Part shown: piece after piece, positions 54,501 through 64,000 of the stretch
How the letters are laid out: the number at the start of each line of letters is the position of its first letter
Numbering within the stretch: the stretch's first letter is position 1
Assembly: GCF_016859285.1 (NCBI RefSeq)
Contig: NC_053411.1
Coordinates: 18,844,722 to 18,908,721, forward strand
DNA length: 64,000 nt
Reading direction: 5' to 3'
Source: Xiphias gladius
Lineage: Eukaryota; Chordata; Actinopteri; Istiophoriformes; Xiphiidae
The notes under the pieces: model-generated
Databases searched by the model: none
The model's input: the letters and a program-made list of their open reading frames with translations, nothing else
What the model was told of the DNA's origin: nothing
Program-made: the position numbers and the translations under genes

Positions 54501-56744
54501 GGTGTGGGTGGGGCCTTGGATGCAGAAATTGGCGAGCTTCCTGTTGACATCCTAGATCGAGGATCTGACGGGTCGGAGACCGAGCCAGCTGGCCAGTCTG
54601 AGGCTGCAGGCCCCATCGCCATTGATAACAGCGACAACAGCGATCATGATGTGGACGTGGAAAACGTTGAAGAGATTGGTTCACTGCTAGGGTGCGATCA
54701 CGGACCAATCAGAAAGGCCGATACAAAGGCAACCCCTGCTAATAATCCAAGAGAAGCAACTAGTGTCGACGGTGGCTCTCAACAAACGGGAGGCAACGAT
54801 TCTGCCCCCAGAATGACGGATTTTCGCAAAAGAAACTTTGAAGTCTCGACCTCTGACAGCTTTCTGCTCACATCCATCCCCAATGACCTGAAGGGAATCG
54901 CTGCACCTGGTTGTGACCTTTCTTTGAACTTTGAGCGCAGTTGCTCACCTGACACCAGAAGAAAGCGTTTTCGGGATCCGTGTGAGGCCAGTTGGGCTCA
55001 TTCGTACCGGGGTGGCTGGTTGGCTGAGACGAGACATCCCAGTTGCGATTTGCCCGAGGAGCCACAGTCTAACGACGTCAGAGACCGAAACCTGGACTTG
55101 GACTTGCCGACATGTCATACCTCAAACCCCCTGCCGCCTCCTATTCAGCAGCTGAAGGAGTGCAGAGTCAGAGAGGGGGGTGTGGACATCCCTCCACGCT
55201 TGAAACAGGCCAGTCCTGTCCGGTCGTACAACAGAAACACGCCACCGCCGTTAAAACACAAAGATGTCGGGAGTCCACACCTGTCACCCATCTCCCCCGT
55301 TGACCTCCACGCACTTCACGCCTCTGTTGACTTCGACCCAGTTGGTGTAAATACTCCCGTTGACCTCAATTCAAATCCCACCGTCTCCCATGTTGACTCT
55401 CGTTTGGTTCCTGAGCTGCCCAGACATAACCAGGCCATCCCCCCCATTTCAACGCTGAAGAAACATTTCACGAGCGCTTTGGCATTGAGAGGAGAGCTGC
55501 CCCCTACTGGCAGCAATCCAGCCGTTGACATGCATTCTTCCTGTCTTTTAGCACCCGTCGACTCCCATGCAGCTGCTCCCTCCGGAGTCAGAGCATTCAA
55601 CACCAGCATCCATTCCACAAGTCACAAGCCTCCCGTTGAGACCCATTCATCTTCTGGGTCCGGAAAGAGTTCCACAAGTGCTGATTGCTTACCAGATCTG
55701 GACTTCTTGAATAGTTTTCATTCTTCAAAGCTACATTCCAGCCGTGATAGCACAAAGGCAATGCCTTCCTGTGGTCTTAGATCTTCACCCATTAATTTGC
55801 ATCCTGTGAATTCTTTATCTCCCATTGATTTCCATTCTGCCAAGACCGGCTGGTCCAAAGAGAAACCAGCCAACACCGACTCTACCTCCAGAGGTTGCAG
55901 GAATACGACTTTAATCCCGAATTCCTGTCGGGTAGTACCCGTTGACCTCCATCTTTCCAGCGGTGTCTCTGCAGGTAGTGGTGTTTTCTCAGGAGTCAAT
56001 TCTAACGACACATCACCTGCTGTTTTGGTTTCATCCCTTGATTCCAGGACTCAAAATCCCTCACCACCCACTGACTCCCACTCCTCCAATAAAAGAGAGA
56101 ACCTGTCGCAAAGGCTTGGAATTAGCTCACTGCCGACAACAGCTCCCAGCGGCAGGTTGTCACCGATTGACCTGGACCCTAGAAGTCCCAAATCTACCGT
56201 TGACCTCCACTCTTCCGGTGTAGCTTCAGAAGGACTGACAGACAGCAAGGAGTCGTCAACGGTCAATCGTCAGGATATATCAGCTCTTGGTCACCCGCCA
56301 CCCGTCAATTTGCATTGTACAAGTCCTTTGCCACCTGCTAACTTACATTCTTCCTACTTTAGCACCACTGCCATAGACGGACACTTCAACCACACAGCCT
56401 TACCATCCTCTACCTTCAACACATCACATAGAAAGTGCAGTTCTCGATCCCAAGCTACCGTCGAATCCCGCTCAAAACATCGCAACCACGTTGGTCCCAG
56501 CTCCGACCCACAGTTCCCCAACGACAACCGCTCAGCACATGGTCTCCCCGTTGACGCTCATTCAAAAAGCTCTCGGAGAGACTGTCAGCTCCACGCAGAC
56601 AATCACATCACGTCTTCCCCCCAGTCTGTCGAGAACCAGTGGAACTCGGACTCCTTCATTGAAGCCCATTCGGACTCTCAGTCGGCCGTTGACGAACACT
56701 CAGCCAGCAGTGTTTGGACCACACACACACACCCCGCCACGTAG
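48991..56744 (+). CDS. topors: Topors, RING E3 ubiquitin/SUMO ligase
   Basis: Nuclear SUMO and ubiquitin ligase of the TOPORS family. Three coding exons, 48,991-51,524, 52,920-53,057 and 54,365-56,744, give 1,683 residues, against about 1,045 in human from memory. ATG 48,991 lies four bases after acceptor CTCAG; the frame is also open upstream. C3HC4 RING at 81-123 (CPICLDRFNN, HRFCFPC, CPLC). The conserved TOPORS region follows (RRNPGHLNRLRPWLRREL, FLHELVSFARSP), then WDDETPGPSYS and CLIVGYKKPIAERTPEL. Arg/Ser- and Lys-rich blocks lead to EKPGGKRKYKSRHL and SVEIIYEG, then the SUMO-interacting stretch SSPVIITLDSDSS at the exon 3/4 junction. The last exon carries about 22 PVDLHSS-like repeats at about 1,200-1,672. 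Divergent to smim27. Confidence 0.93.
51590..51870. repeat. Dispersed repeat family A in topors intron
   Basis: Shares GCTGAATCTGGTTGCAGCTT, CTCAAATGTGAGGATT and TTTCACTATTTCCTGACATT with other copies. Confidence 0.6.
52010..52290. repeat. Dispersed repeat family A fragment in topors intron
   Basis: Contains CCCAAAGATCCTCAGTTTAC, AGAGAAGAGCAGCTAATTCT and GTATTTTTGTTTGAAAAGTG. It is followed at 52,286-52,400 by an end of the inverted-repeat element seen at 9,704 (CACTCAGTTGGCAGTTTATT). Confidence 0.6.
52920..53057 (+). CDS. topors: topors middle exon
   Basis: Acceptor GTCGTCCAG at 52,919, donor AGCAG|GTACAG. It reads SSRRCRDDRSPSVEIIYEGT, then a Lys/Arg-rich stretch RKRRRKHHRK, matching the SVEIVYEG and basic block of human TOPORS; the basic block is a likely nuclear localisation signal. 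Confidence 0.9.
53635..53800. repeat. Dispersed repeat family A fragment in topors intron
   Basis: Contains GCTTCTCCAATGTGAGGATT and ACTGAATATCTTTGGGTTTT followed by TTGGTCAGACAGAAC. Confidence 0.6.
54365..56744 (+). CDS. topors: topors last exon with SIM and PVDLHSS repeats
   Basis: 793 codons after acceptor CTCTCTCAG. It opens with SSPVIITLDSDSSHDANKNS, the SUMO-interacting motif followed by Ser/Asp. The remainder is low-complexity, with units such as SPVDLHA, SPIDFHSA, VPVDLHLSS, TVDLHSSG and PPVNLHC. This part has no counterpart I recall in mammalian TOPORS. The frame stays open throughout, so it is under coding constraint or recent. Confidence 0.88.
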
Positions 56745-57690
56745 GACACACAAATAAAGAGAGATTTAAATGTATCGAAGACTTAATGGAGAAAATATAA
56801 GGAAAGAAGTCTTGATTTTTACCTCTGTTGCTATTTTTGTTTCTAAGATGTATTGTGTTTAAAATTTAACCCCTTTCTGCCCATTTCATCCCTGGGATGA
56901 AGTTTGTACCACTGAAAGCAACGTAGCTGAAATAATTACTTTAAAATGTGACTTGACGTTTGTTTTTTTTCTGGAGCTGGGACGATGAGAAACTTGGATG
57001 AATCGTCATATTTGATCGAAGTATTGATATAATTTTTATAATCACAGTTTGGCGTGTAAACAGCCCTTTGTTTGCAATAAAGGGGAGGGATAAAAATTTA
57101 GTCTTTATTACTAAACTACAAGAAATTTCCTCAACACAAATACAAATGTATTTGCCCTGACGCCAAAAAAAAAAATTCAATTAATAAATAATTATAAATG
57201 TGATTATCAAGAAAGTAATTTATTGAGAGAGGAAAAAAATGAACTGCCAAGTTATTTTATTTGTTGATATGTTGGTCCTCATGATAATAATTGTTGATGA
57301 CTTGATGATTGGTCCCAGCCCCAGTGGAAGGACAAGTCACAGGAAAGTATTTGAGCCCACCGACGACATCGGGTTGCCTCCTGCATTTTTCATCAGTGTC
57401 TCGGGAAACACTGAGCCCGCCTCCTGTCTGTCAAACGTATAACGCTGTAAAATGGGAATTTAAGGACGAGGGGGAAAAGGTAACGTCACCAATATCTGCT
57501 AACAGGATTTAAAAATCAACAGAAAAGTTTGGACAGTGATGGAGGAACACAGGAAATAAACATCACATAGGAATTATCCTTCAAAAACGAGAGACGGCTG
57601 CAGTTTCATCCCGGTCTGGTTGTCGTGTAAATGAGTGAATGTGTGTGTTTACATGTTCTTTAGGAAAAACTCACCAGTTAAAGAAAACTG

Positions 57691-57696
57691 AATAAA
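57691..57696 (+). terminator. Possible topors polyadenylation signal
   Basis: AATAAA about 950 bases after the stop, in 3'-UTR-like sequence. Another lies only nine bases past the stop at 56,753-56,758 and a third near 57,077; usage is unknown. Confidence 0.35.
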
Positions 57697-57699
57697 GGT

Positions 57700-59735
57700 T
57701 TGGTCAGAAAGTGAGCCAGTGTTTTGGTTCCTTGAGTGTCCGGTCAACTGGAAGCCACATGGTTCCGATTTCTAATCAGTCACTCTTTAAAATTGCTTTA
57801 CAAGTTGTAACTAATGGCTTCATTCTTGGCTAATAAATCATTTAATTGATGATGAATAATTTTCGGGTTGGGTTGCCACGTCGTAAAAAAATTCCTGTAG
57901 CAGGACACTTGATTTTCAACTTCAGACTTTATGGCTCATGAGAAAAGTGTGAAACCGTTTATGCATTTATTACCTAATAGAGCTGGTAAACAGCAATCGG
58001 ATCCATTCAGACCCTGGCAAAGTTGGTGCTACTAATGGTTTATTACTGATCTATAAAGCATTAGTAAATGATTTAGAAACAAAGCCATTGGTTTCAGCTT
58101 TCAGTCTTCGTAAAGGGTGTATTACTAGGAAATGGTACCAAATGCCAATAACCTTTTCAACTTTTTACCATGTGACCGTTTACATTTGCTCAAGTTTGAA
58201 TACTTTGAATTAAATGCATTTCATGAATCAGATCCCACTGCTTTCACATTTAAAGATCAGTTCGTGTTATCTAGCATTAAAAATCCCCTGCGAACAGCTC
58301 AGCAGCAGCGTTGTCTTTTCCAGGGTTTCTGCAGGGCTCAAGTTAAATTCAAGACCTTTTTAATACCAGATACAATAAAACCAGTAGGAACGACAGGCCT
58401 AGAAACATTTAGTATCACATGACCTTTACTTCAGTACTTCCTGCAGTGTAGAGCGGTAAGTTTTAATCATGAATTAAATTAAAGATACCGGGACCTGAAT
58501 GAATGGATTAAACCAAGCACAAATTATTCATCAAAGTTTTTGGCTAAAATCGACTTATAGTTTATTGGGGGGCAACTTCTCCCAACAGTCTGTGATTGAA
58601 TACAAGAACGTTAAGTAACTGGTATTACCGCCCACAGCAGACAAGAGAAAATACTTTAAAATTAAGACTTTCTAATAAATTTAAGGCCTTCTTTTGAATT
58701 CCAAGCCTTTTAGGTGTTTTGAAGAGACCCTGCTTTCATGAACAATGTACCAGTAACTGGAGAATCAGCTGTAATTTGGAAACACTGATGAGGAACCGCA
58801 GGATTTCAAAATTTGAAAAAGCTCTGCTGGGTGCAGTCGGTGTTTCTCACCTCCAGGTGGAGCCAGAAGAACCTTCAGGGTGAAGTCTTTAGTTGGATTT
58901 CACTCTTCTCCTCCTCCTCATCACTCCTTCCTTGCTTGCTTACCTCCTCCTTCTTCTTTCCACCTCCCTGTCCTTCACTTTCTCGCTCCCTGCCTCCATC
59001 TCCTCCTCTTCTCTCACCACAGAGGATGAAAACTAAGAGGGATAATGAGTCTCCAGGGAGTGAGAGAGAAGCTCTTTCACACTAATTCAGACGATCGGGA
59101 GCCGATTAAATGGCTGTTAAACGCACACAATCTGCGGCGGATCCTCGGCGAGTCTTGACTCTGGTCGAAGAAAAAGTAAAGAGGACGAGGCGGAAGGTCG
59201 GAAACAGTGTAAAGTATTTAAAATAATGATAGAGGAGACAGAGAAAATGAGAAAAAGGCAACACTTTAAAAAAGTGAAAGAAAGGTGAAGCAAAACTGAC
59301 TAAAACATGAGACGTCAGTGGTGTGAAAGCTGATCATTAATTTACTGGACAAATGGGTTTTTTTAGTACAGTCAACACGAAGAAGTCGCCGGTTTTCCAG
59401 ACTAAATGGGGAAGAGATGGGATCTAAGTAACTTCGGCCAGTGAATGATTGTTGGTGGTTTGAGTGTTTTGGAAACTGTTGATTCAGAACGGAGCCAGAA
59501 ACATCGGCAGGTCTGAGGTGAGAGAGAGGCTACGGTAACTCAGATACTGTGGTGAGCCTGAGAGTGGCACTAGAAGAGGTCACCGCAATCATTAGGACCA
59601 CCGCAACGTCATGAATGAGTTCGAGGAGAGTGAAGATTATCCACATTTGCATGACTCATGGTGACACCAAGTGGTTGAGAGTTGGGTGCCAGGAGGAGGC
59701 CTTCGCCCTGTGGACACTCAGACCAGACTGAAAGA
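57700..59735. other. Intergenic, no certain gene
   Basis: AT-rich sequence with the dispersed element at 58,315-58,735, then pyrimidine-rich TCCTCC sequence at about 58,905-59,025. No exon could be supported. Confidence 0.5.
58315..58735. repeat. Dispersed repeat with inverted ends
   Basis: The left end CCAGGGTTTCTGCAGGGC leads into CAAGACCTTTTTAATACC. The right part has AATTAAGACTTTCTAATAAA and ends AGAGACCCTGC, roughly the inverse of the left end. I recognise this wording as a common teleost non-coding repeat. Confidence 0.5.
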
Positions 59736-59737
59736 CC

Positions 59738-60036
59738 TCAGTCTTTGGACGTGGTCAACGACAGGTCAAACTGGTTCGGCTCCTCCACTAAATTGAAGTC
59801 GGAGAACAGATATGCAGCGTTGGGGCAGAGAAACTTCACGTTTCTCGAGTTCAGTTGACCTGCTGTGCCCTGACTAAAAGACGCTGAACGTTACGCTCGT
59901 TTGTACCAATTCAACACTGTCTTTATATCACTAGTAATTCGTGCCGAAGAAATTGTTGGGAAATGATGGATCCATTAAATAAAGCTCTCTCATAGAGGAT
60001 CCCGTTCTTCTCAGCGCCGCCGGTTCTTCTCTCCAT
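59738..60036 (-). CDS. Candidate minus-strand gene fragment near an X-box
   Basis: Two exon-like frames. The first, from ATG 60,036, reads MERRTGGAEKNGILYERALF and stays open 37 codons to 59,923, with an in-frame stop upstream. The second, 59,859-59,738, follows acceptor ACAGCAG and reads RNVKFLCPNAAYLFSDF to a stop, with mostly G/C third positions. I could not join them with a proper donor in the right phase and do not recognise the protein. Either may be part of a real small gene, or chance. Confidence 0.25.
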
Positions 60037-60179
60037 GTCCGCGTTGTGTCTTTGTTCAGATGCAGAGTCGGTGATTCAGTGAAACCTGTTTAATCTGTAG
60101 ATCGAAGACACGTCACGAGAAACATCAATCATTCGCGTCAAAGCAGTTTGTGTCAAAATTAACGGGTCGAAACAGAGAA

Positions 60180-60300
60180 ACGCGCCCCGCCCCCCCCTTC
60201 TCTGGGGCCACGCCCACATTCTAGAACACTGGTGGTGGGCCATTGTTAGCGCTGTTGCCAGGCAACACAGCACCGTTGTCAGGGACAACCAGCCTCTCTG
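60180..60300. promoter_or_regulatory. GC-box, heat-shock-like and X-box cluster
   Basis: Promoter-like combination: a C-rich GC-box stretch at about 60,183-60,215, TTCTAGAA at 60,219-60,226 (core of a heat-shock element), and the X-box at 60,254-60,266. It is about 220 bases upstream of the candidate minus-strand ATG at 60,036. Confidence 0.45.
60254..60266. promoter_or_regulatory. RFX X-box GTTGCCAGGCAAC
   Basis: A perfect inverted repeat GTTGCC-A-GGCAAC matching the RFX-factor X-box of ciliary gene promoters. The one-base spacer is within the accepted range. Binding is inferred from the motif. Confidence 0.65.
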
Positions 60301-60350
60301 TCTTTCTCTCCCGCTCTCTCTGATAGCAACACCATTACTGAGATGACAAG

Positions 60351-60354
<4 letters not shown>

Positions 60355-60381
<27 letters not shown>

Positions 60382-60382
60382 A
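60355..60382. repeat. (CA)n microsatellite
   Basis: About 14 CA units next to the X-box region; the Cys-Val frame across it is an artefact. Confidence 0.9.
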
Positions 60383-60399
60383 CGGCTTCCATCTTGTGG

Positions 60400-63300
60400 C
60401 AGCACGGTGCCAGAAAAATTTCACACAAACACACAAAAACATATTGTTCATTTTCATGCTCCCTCTCTCTCTCCCTCTCTCTCAGCATTGCATGATGCAA
60501 TCACCCGACATCCATATTCCTCCAGCGTGTGTCTATCACACACACACAGCTAATCTTTGAAATGCTTTATTATAATTCAGCACATGAGGAGGTCACAGAG
60601 ACAGAATACGTGAGGAGGAGGACAGACACACAAAAAGAACGTCCCCTTCTCCCTCGTCGCCTCGCCCCACCCGGAGGAAAAAGGGGACGTTTGATTTTAG
60701 TTCCCACAAAGAGGCAGGGGAACATTTTCCTCAAGATGCTCAAAAAACTGAAATAAACACACGTAAATAAAGGTCAAAGAAAAAAAAAATATTTCCAACA
60801 TGTCCGTGAGTGCAGAAAGTTTGACACGATGATGTAGCGTCATTAGGATTCATTCTGTCGCTGGCATTAATGTCTGTAGCAAATTTAGCGGCAATCCATC
60901 GCGTTCATGTCTCCGCAAATAACTGCGGAGACGTTTTGCTCTGAAACAGAAATTGCGATGCTCCAAGGAGCGTCCACTTTACGCTGGACAACCACGGACC
61001 TCACGCGGCAGTTTTTGGTGGGATTATTTTTTTTTGTAATTCCAGTAAAAACTATTTACGACGAGGTCTGTGGACAGAGCAGCACACGACATTTGACTAC
61101 CACTGGGGGGAATAATGTAAGTTACTTGGCGCGGCTTCAGCACGCGAATTTCAATCTGAAAGATTCTTATGGGAGGAAATGTTCCACTTCTATATATGCA
61201 GTGGTCAGATCAGCTGACACGTTGACCGGGATGTAGATCCCTCTGCAGGAGACGGCTTCGCCAGCGGGCTGCTTTCTGGGTCTGCTTTTGTCAGGCTCAT
61301 AAAGGAAGCATTTGAAATGATTAATGTAAAAAAATCATTATGAAAGTCCCTGTTTGCACAAATTTCTACAGCTGATGTTTGCGAGTGCGACGTTAGCACA
61401 GCCACGGAGTCGCCATGGCCCACATCCGTGCCATCAAGCTGACGGACCACCGGAGAATGTCAGAGCAGGATCTTTTCAAAACCCACAGCTGCTCGCTTGG
61501 TCAGCTGTCACTTCGATTACGCCTGACCACAAAGACCGCGTCGCTAACAGCTCACGATAGTCAGCGTATTTACGGTCTGTCATTTAACAAAGTGCTTGAT
61601 TCTGTTGGTGAAGGTTTTGACGGAGGGTGTTTACCGATGTGGTCTCGTCAAACCAGAAAAATGTCCCCAGCATGACCGTGGGTAGTATTTCTGACTCTCT
61701 CCAGACGTCCATGAGTCTGATGAGACACATCTGTCAGCAGCAGATTACTCAGCATTCATCAACTCAATATTTAGAAACTTTTGAAGCATTCACGCCGGCC
61801 GTCGTTCTGTCAGGGATTTCAAACTTAATTCGACATCAATGTCTTTGAACATGTTGGAAATGACGTGTATTTTTTGTCTCTTTCAGTTCAGTTCGGTTCC
61901 CTTTAGTCCCAGGGTTCAGCTCAGAAAATCCACAGGTTTCCAGTGAGTTCCCACGCTACAGTTCGACTGCGGGTGGATTCTCCTGTTGTTTCCTATTGGT
62001 CACCACGTGGTACAATCTGCACTGATACAAGAACGAAGAAACTGGTTCTGAACTCTCTTCGAGGTCTGGGCGACGTTTTAACAGATACAGACTTTAGAAA
62101 TACGAACGTTTGGAACTGGTTGTGCCAATTTAGAGCCAATATTCAAAGTCAAACTCCACCGGGAATGAAGTTGTATGAGGAAACACGGTTCTTTTGTCAA
62201 GATAGAAATTATAAACCTTCCAAGTGCCTTCTTTTATGCAAATACAAAAATACAACAAAGTGAGTTTTTCAGTCTGCTTTAGTTCATATAGAAGTGTGAC
62301 TGCACCCTGAGAACTTTCCAGTGAAATCCAGACAGATAAAAGAAATTCAGAGGTTTAACTTCTCCTTTAAGCGGCGTAGTAAACTAGTAAATTTAAAAAA
62401 AAATCTAAACAACAGATTGTATGAGAAGCCATGAGAAGAGGATCAGCTCTGGACCATCTCGAGAGTTAAGAAACAGATCATGTCGTACCAGCATGAACAC
62501 AGCCCAATAAAAATCGGTCAAGGTGCCTTTAAAGTTCTTGAGGAGGAGGTAGACAGAAGAGACAGGTAACAGTGATGTGGTAATTGTAGTCCTACTGTGG
62601 TGAACTTGTAGTCCTTAACAGTCCTGGATCACTTCCTGCAGAGGTCAGTTTGTACTCCCTCCGTGGTGAAGTGATTCCTTTGAGGTTAACTCGTCGTCCG
62701 CTTTTGGTCAAACCGTAATCGTTTCTGTGGTTGAGGCCTGAATCGTCCTGGTTCGGCTACGATGGGTTTGTGGTTTGCTAGGAAGGAGGAGGAAGAGGAG
62801 GAGGAAGGAGGAGACAGTTTGATCACGCACGATGAAGGCTGCCGGAGAGAACGCCTGCTCAGTGCTGCGCTCTGGCAATGTGAGGCGGATGATCGAGACA
62901 GACATCTTCAGATGGTTGCTCGTGTAGGGGTTAAACACATTGACATTATAACGCTACATCCCTCAGATTGGGGTCTAATCACCTTTAACGGCGGCCTTTT
63001 GCTGACAGAAGGCGTCTTCAGTCTGATAAGTCTGAGCTTTTCCAAAAGTTCGCTTCCCAGTCACAATTACGACTTGGGAGTTGAGGTGGACGTTATTTAC
63101 AATTCATAAACTGGTAATTACTACCGGTGTCCCGATCAAGTATTTTTGGCCACAGTCCAAGCCCTTTAACATTGGATACCTCCAATCGGATTCCTCCATT
63201 TACTTAAATGTTGATTAAACATGTATCTGACAAACCTTGTTTTTTCACAAGCTACTTTACTGCTTTAAAAACTGTTTATAAGTTTAAATCATTGATCTCA

Positions 63301-64000
63301 TATGAGGGAAAGTTTAAGAATGCAACTCCCGAAACCGACGTGCTAGATCAGCTAGAGGGAAAGATGTGTCACTCTGTTGGAACTAGAAAAAACAGTCCAC
63401 GGAGTAGACCCTCGTCCCTCACGAAGGATCTTTGGCTGACTACGGATCATCACTTTAACCAGATGACGGAGAAGTTTTAATGTCATCCTGTTATAAAGTC
63501 GCATTCGGAATGAACAAAATTACTTTGTGACAGCTGCTGGTGACTTTTGTCATTTTAATTGGTGAAGGTAATGGTAAGAGCGGCCACTGCTCTTTGCCCT
63601 TGAGAGAGAGTCGGAGCCGATCTGGGGGTCAGAACTCTCAGTCTCACACGGGGGCACACAAATATATTCACGCGGTCTAATACGAGTAAAACACTCTTAC
63701 TGTAGAGCCCGGCTCTGGTAACAGCCCTGCTTCGTCAGCAGGCCCTGGTGGACAAAGCGCAGTAGAGTACGGGAAAGGAAGGGTCGGATTTCCATCGGCA
63801 TTATTTTACCCCATACCTCTCCCAACGATTGGCGCGGGACATCTGGAGTAATTACGGTGTCCGGTATGACATGAGCACAGCATTGAGGGCTTGAGCTCAG
63901 GCGTTGACGTCCCAGCTGGGAAGTTTGCTCTGACTCATCAGTAAAAAAAAAAAAAACACAACAATCAAACAAAAATAGAAACCCACTCCCTGACCACGAT
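60400..64000. other. Right end of window, no gene recognised
   Basis: Unique, moderately AT-rich sequence with several 60-115-codon open frames on both strands. None has splice sites, domains or similarity I can recognise. The frame at 62,762-63,109 starts with a Glu run from a GGA repeat. Confidence 0.5.

Noticed and set aside
58132-58422. 96-codon frame after topors
   Set aside because: It overlaps a known dispersed repeat and shows no protein-like pattern.
62762-63109. 115-codon open frame starting with a Glu run
   Set aside because: No splice or family support; the Glu run comes from a GGA repeat.

Overview
The window is nuclear DNA of a bony fish, probably a spiny-rayed (percomorph-type) teleost. 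The evidence is split genes with GT-AG introns, C2H2 zinc fingers with TGEKPY linkers, many (CA)n microsatellites, decayed fish-type LINEs, and the TOPORS/SMIM27 divergent pair known from vertebrates. Exon boundaries were worked out by hand from splice signals, reading phase and remembered protein families; no search was run.

Layout from left to right. 1-6,000 holds repeats and two CpG-rich promoter-like islands with no gene I can prove. 6,820-9,569 (+) is a short C2H2 zinc-finger gene whose last fingers are disrupted. 14,543-25,155 (-) is a complete nephronectin gene (npnt, 13 coding exons, 667 codons): EGF repeats, a Thr/Ala mucin-like tract grown out of a trinucleotide repeat, an RGD site and a MAM domain. 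Head to head with it, 26,835-39,918 (+) is a receptor guanylate cyclase (23 coding exons, 866 codons). Its intracellular half is canonical, but its roughly 215-residue cysteine-rich ectodomain is not the natriuretic-peptide-type domain; this is the most interesting object here. 45,871-46,481 (-) is a 50-codon membrane micropeptide matching SMIM27, and 48,991-56,744 (+) is topors, a RING E3 that is unusually long and carries about 22 degenerate copies of a PVDLHSS-like motif. 57,700-64,000 has no certain gene, but at about 60,000 an RFX X-box sits upstream of a possible minus-strand gene start.

How the parts relate. npnt and the cyclase share about 1.7 kb of CpG-rich head-to-head promoter space. 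smim27 and topors are likewise divergent, as their human relatives are. Repeats have shaped the genes directly: UG or CA repeats abut several npnt splice sites, a dispersed repeat lies immediately before the catalytic exon of the cyclase, and a repeat-encoded tract forms the mucin stalk of nephronectin.
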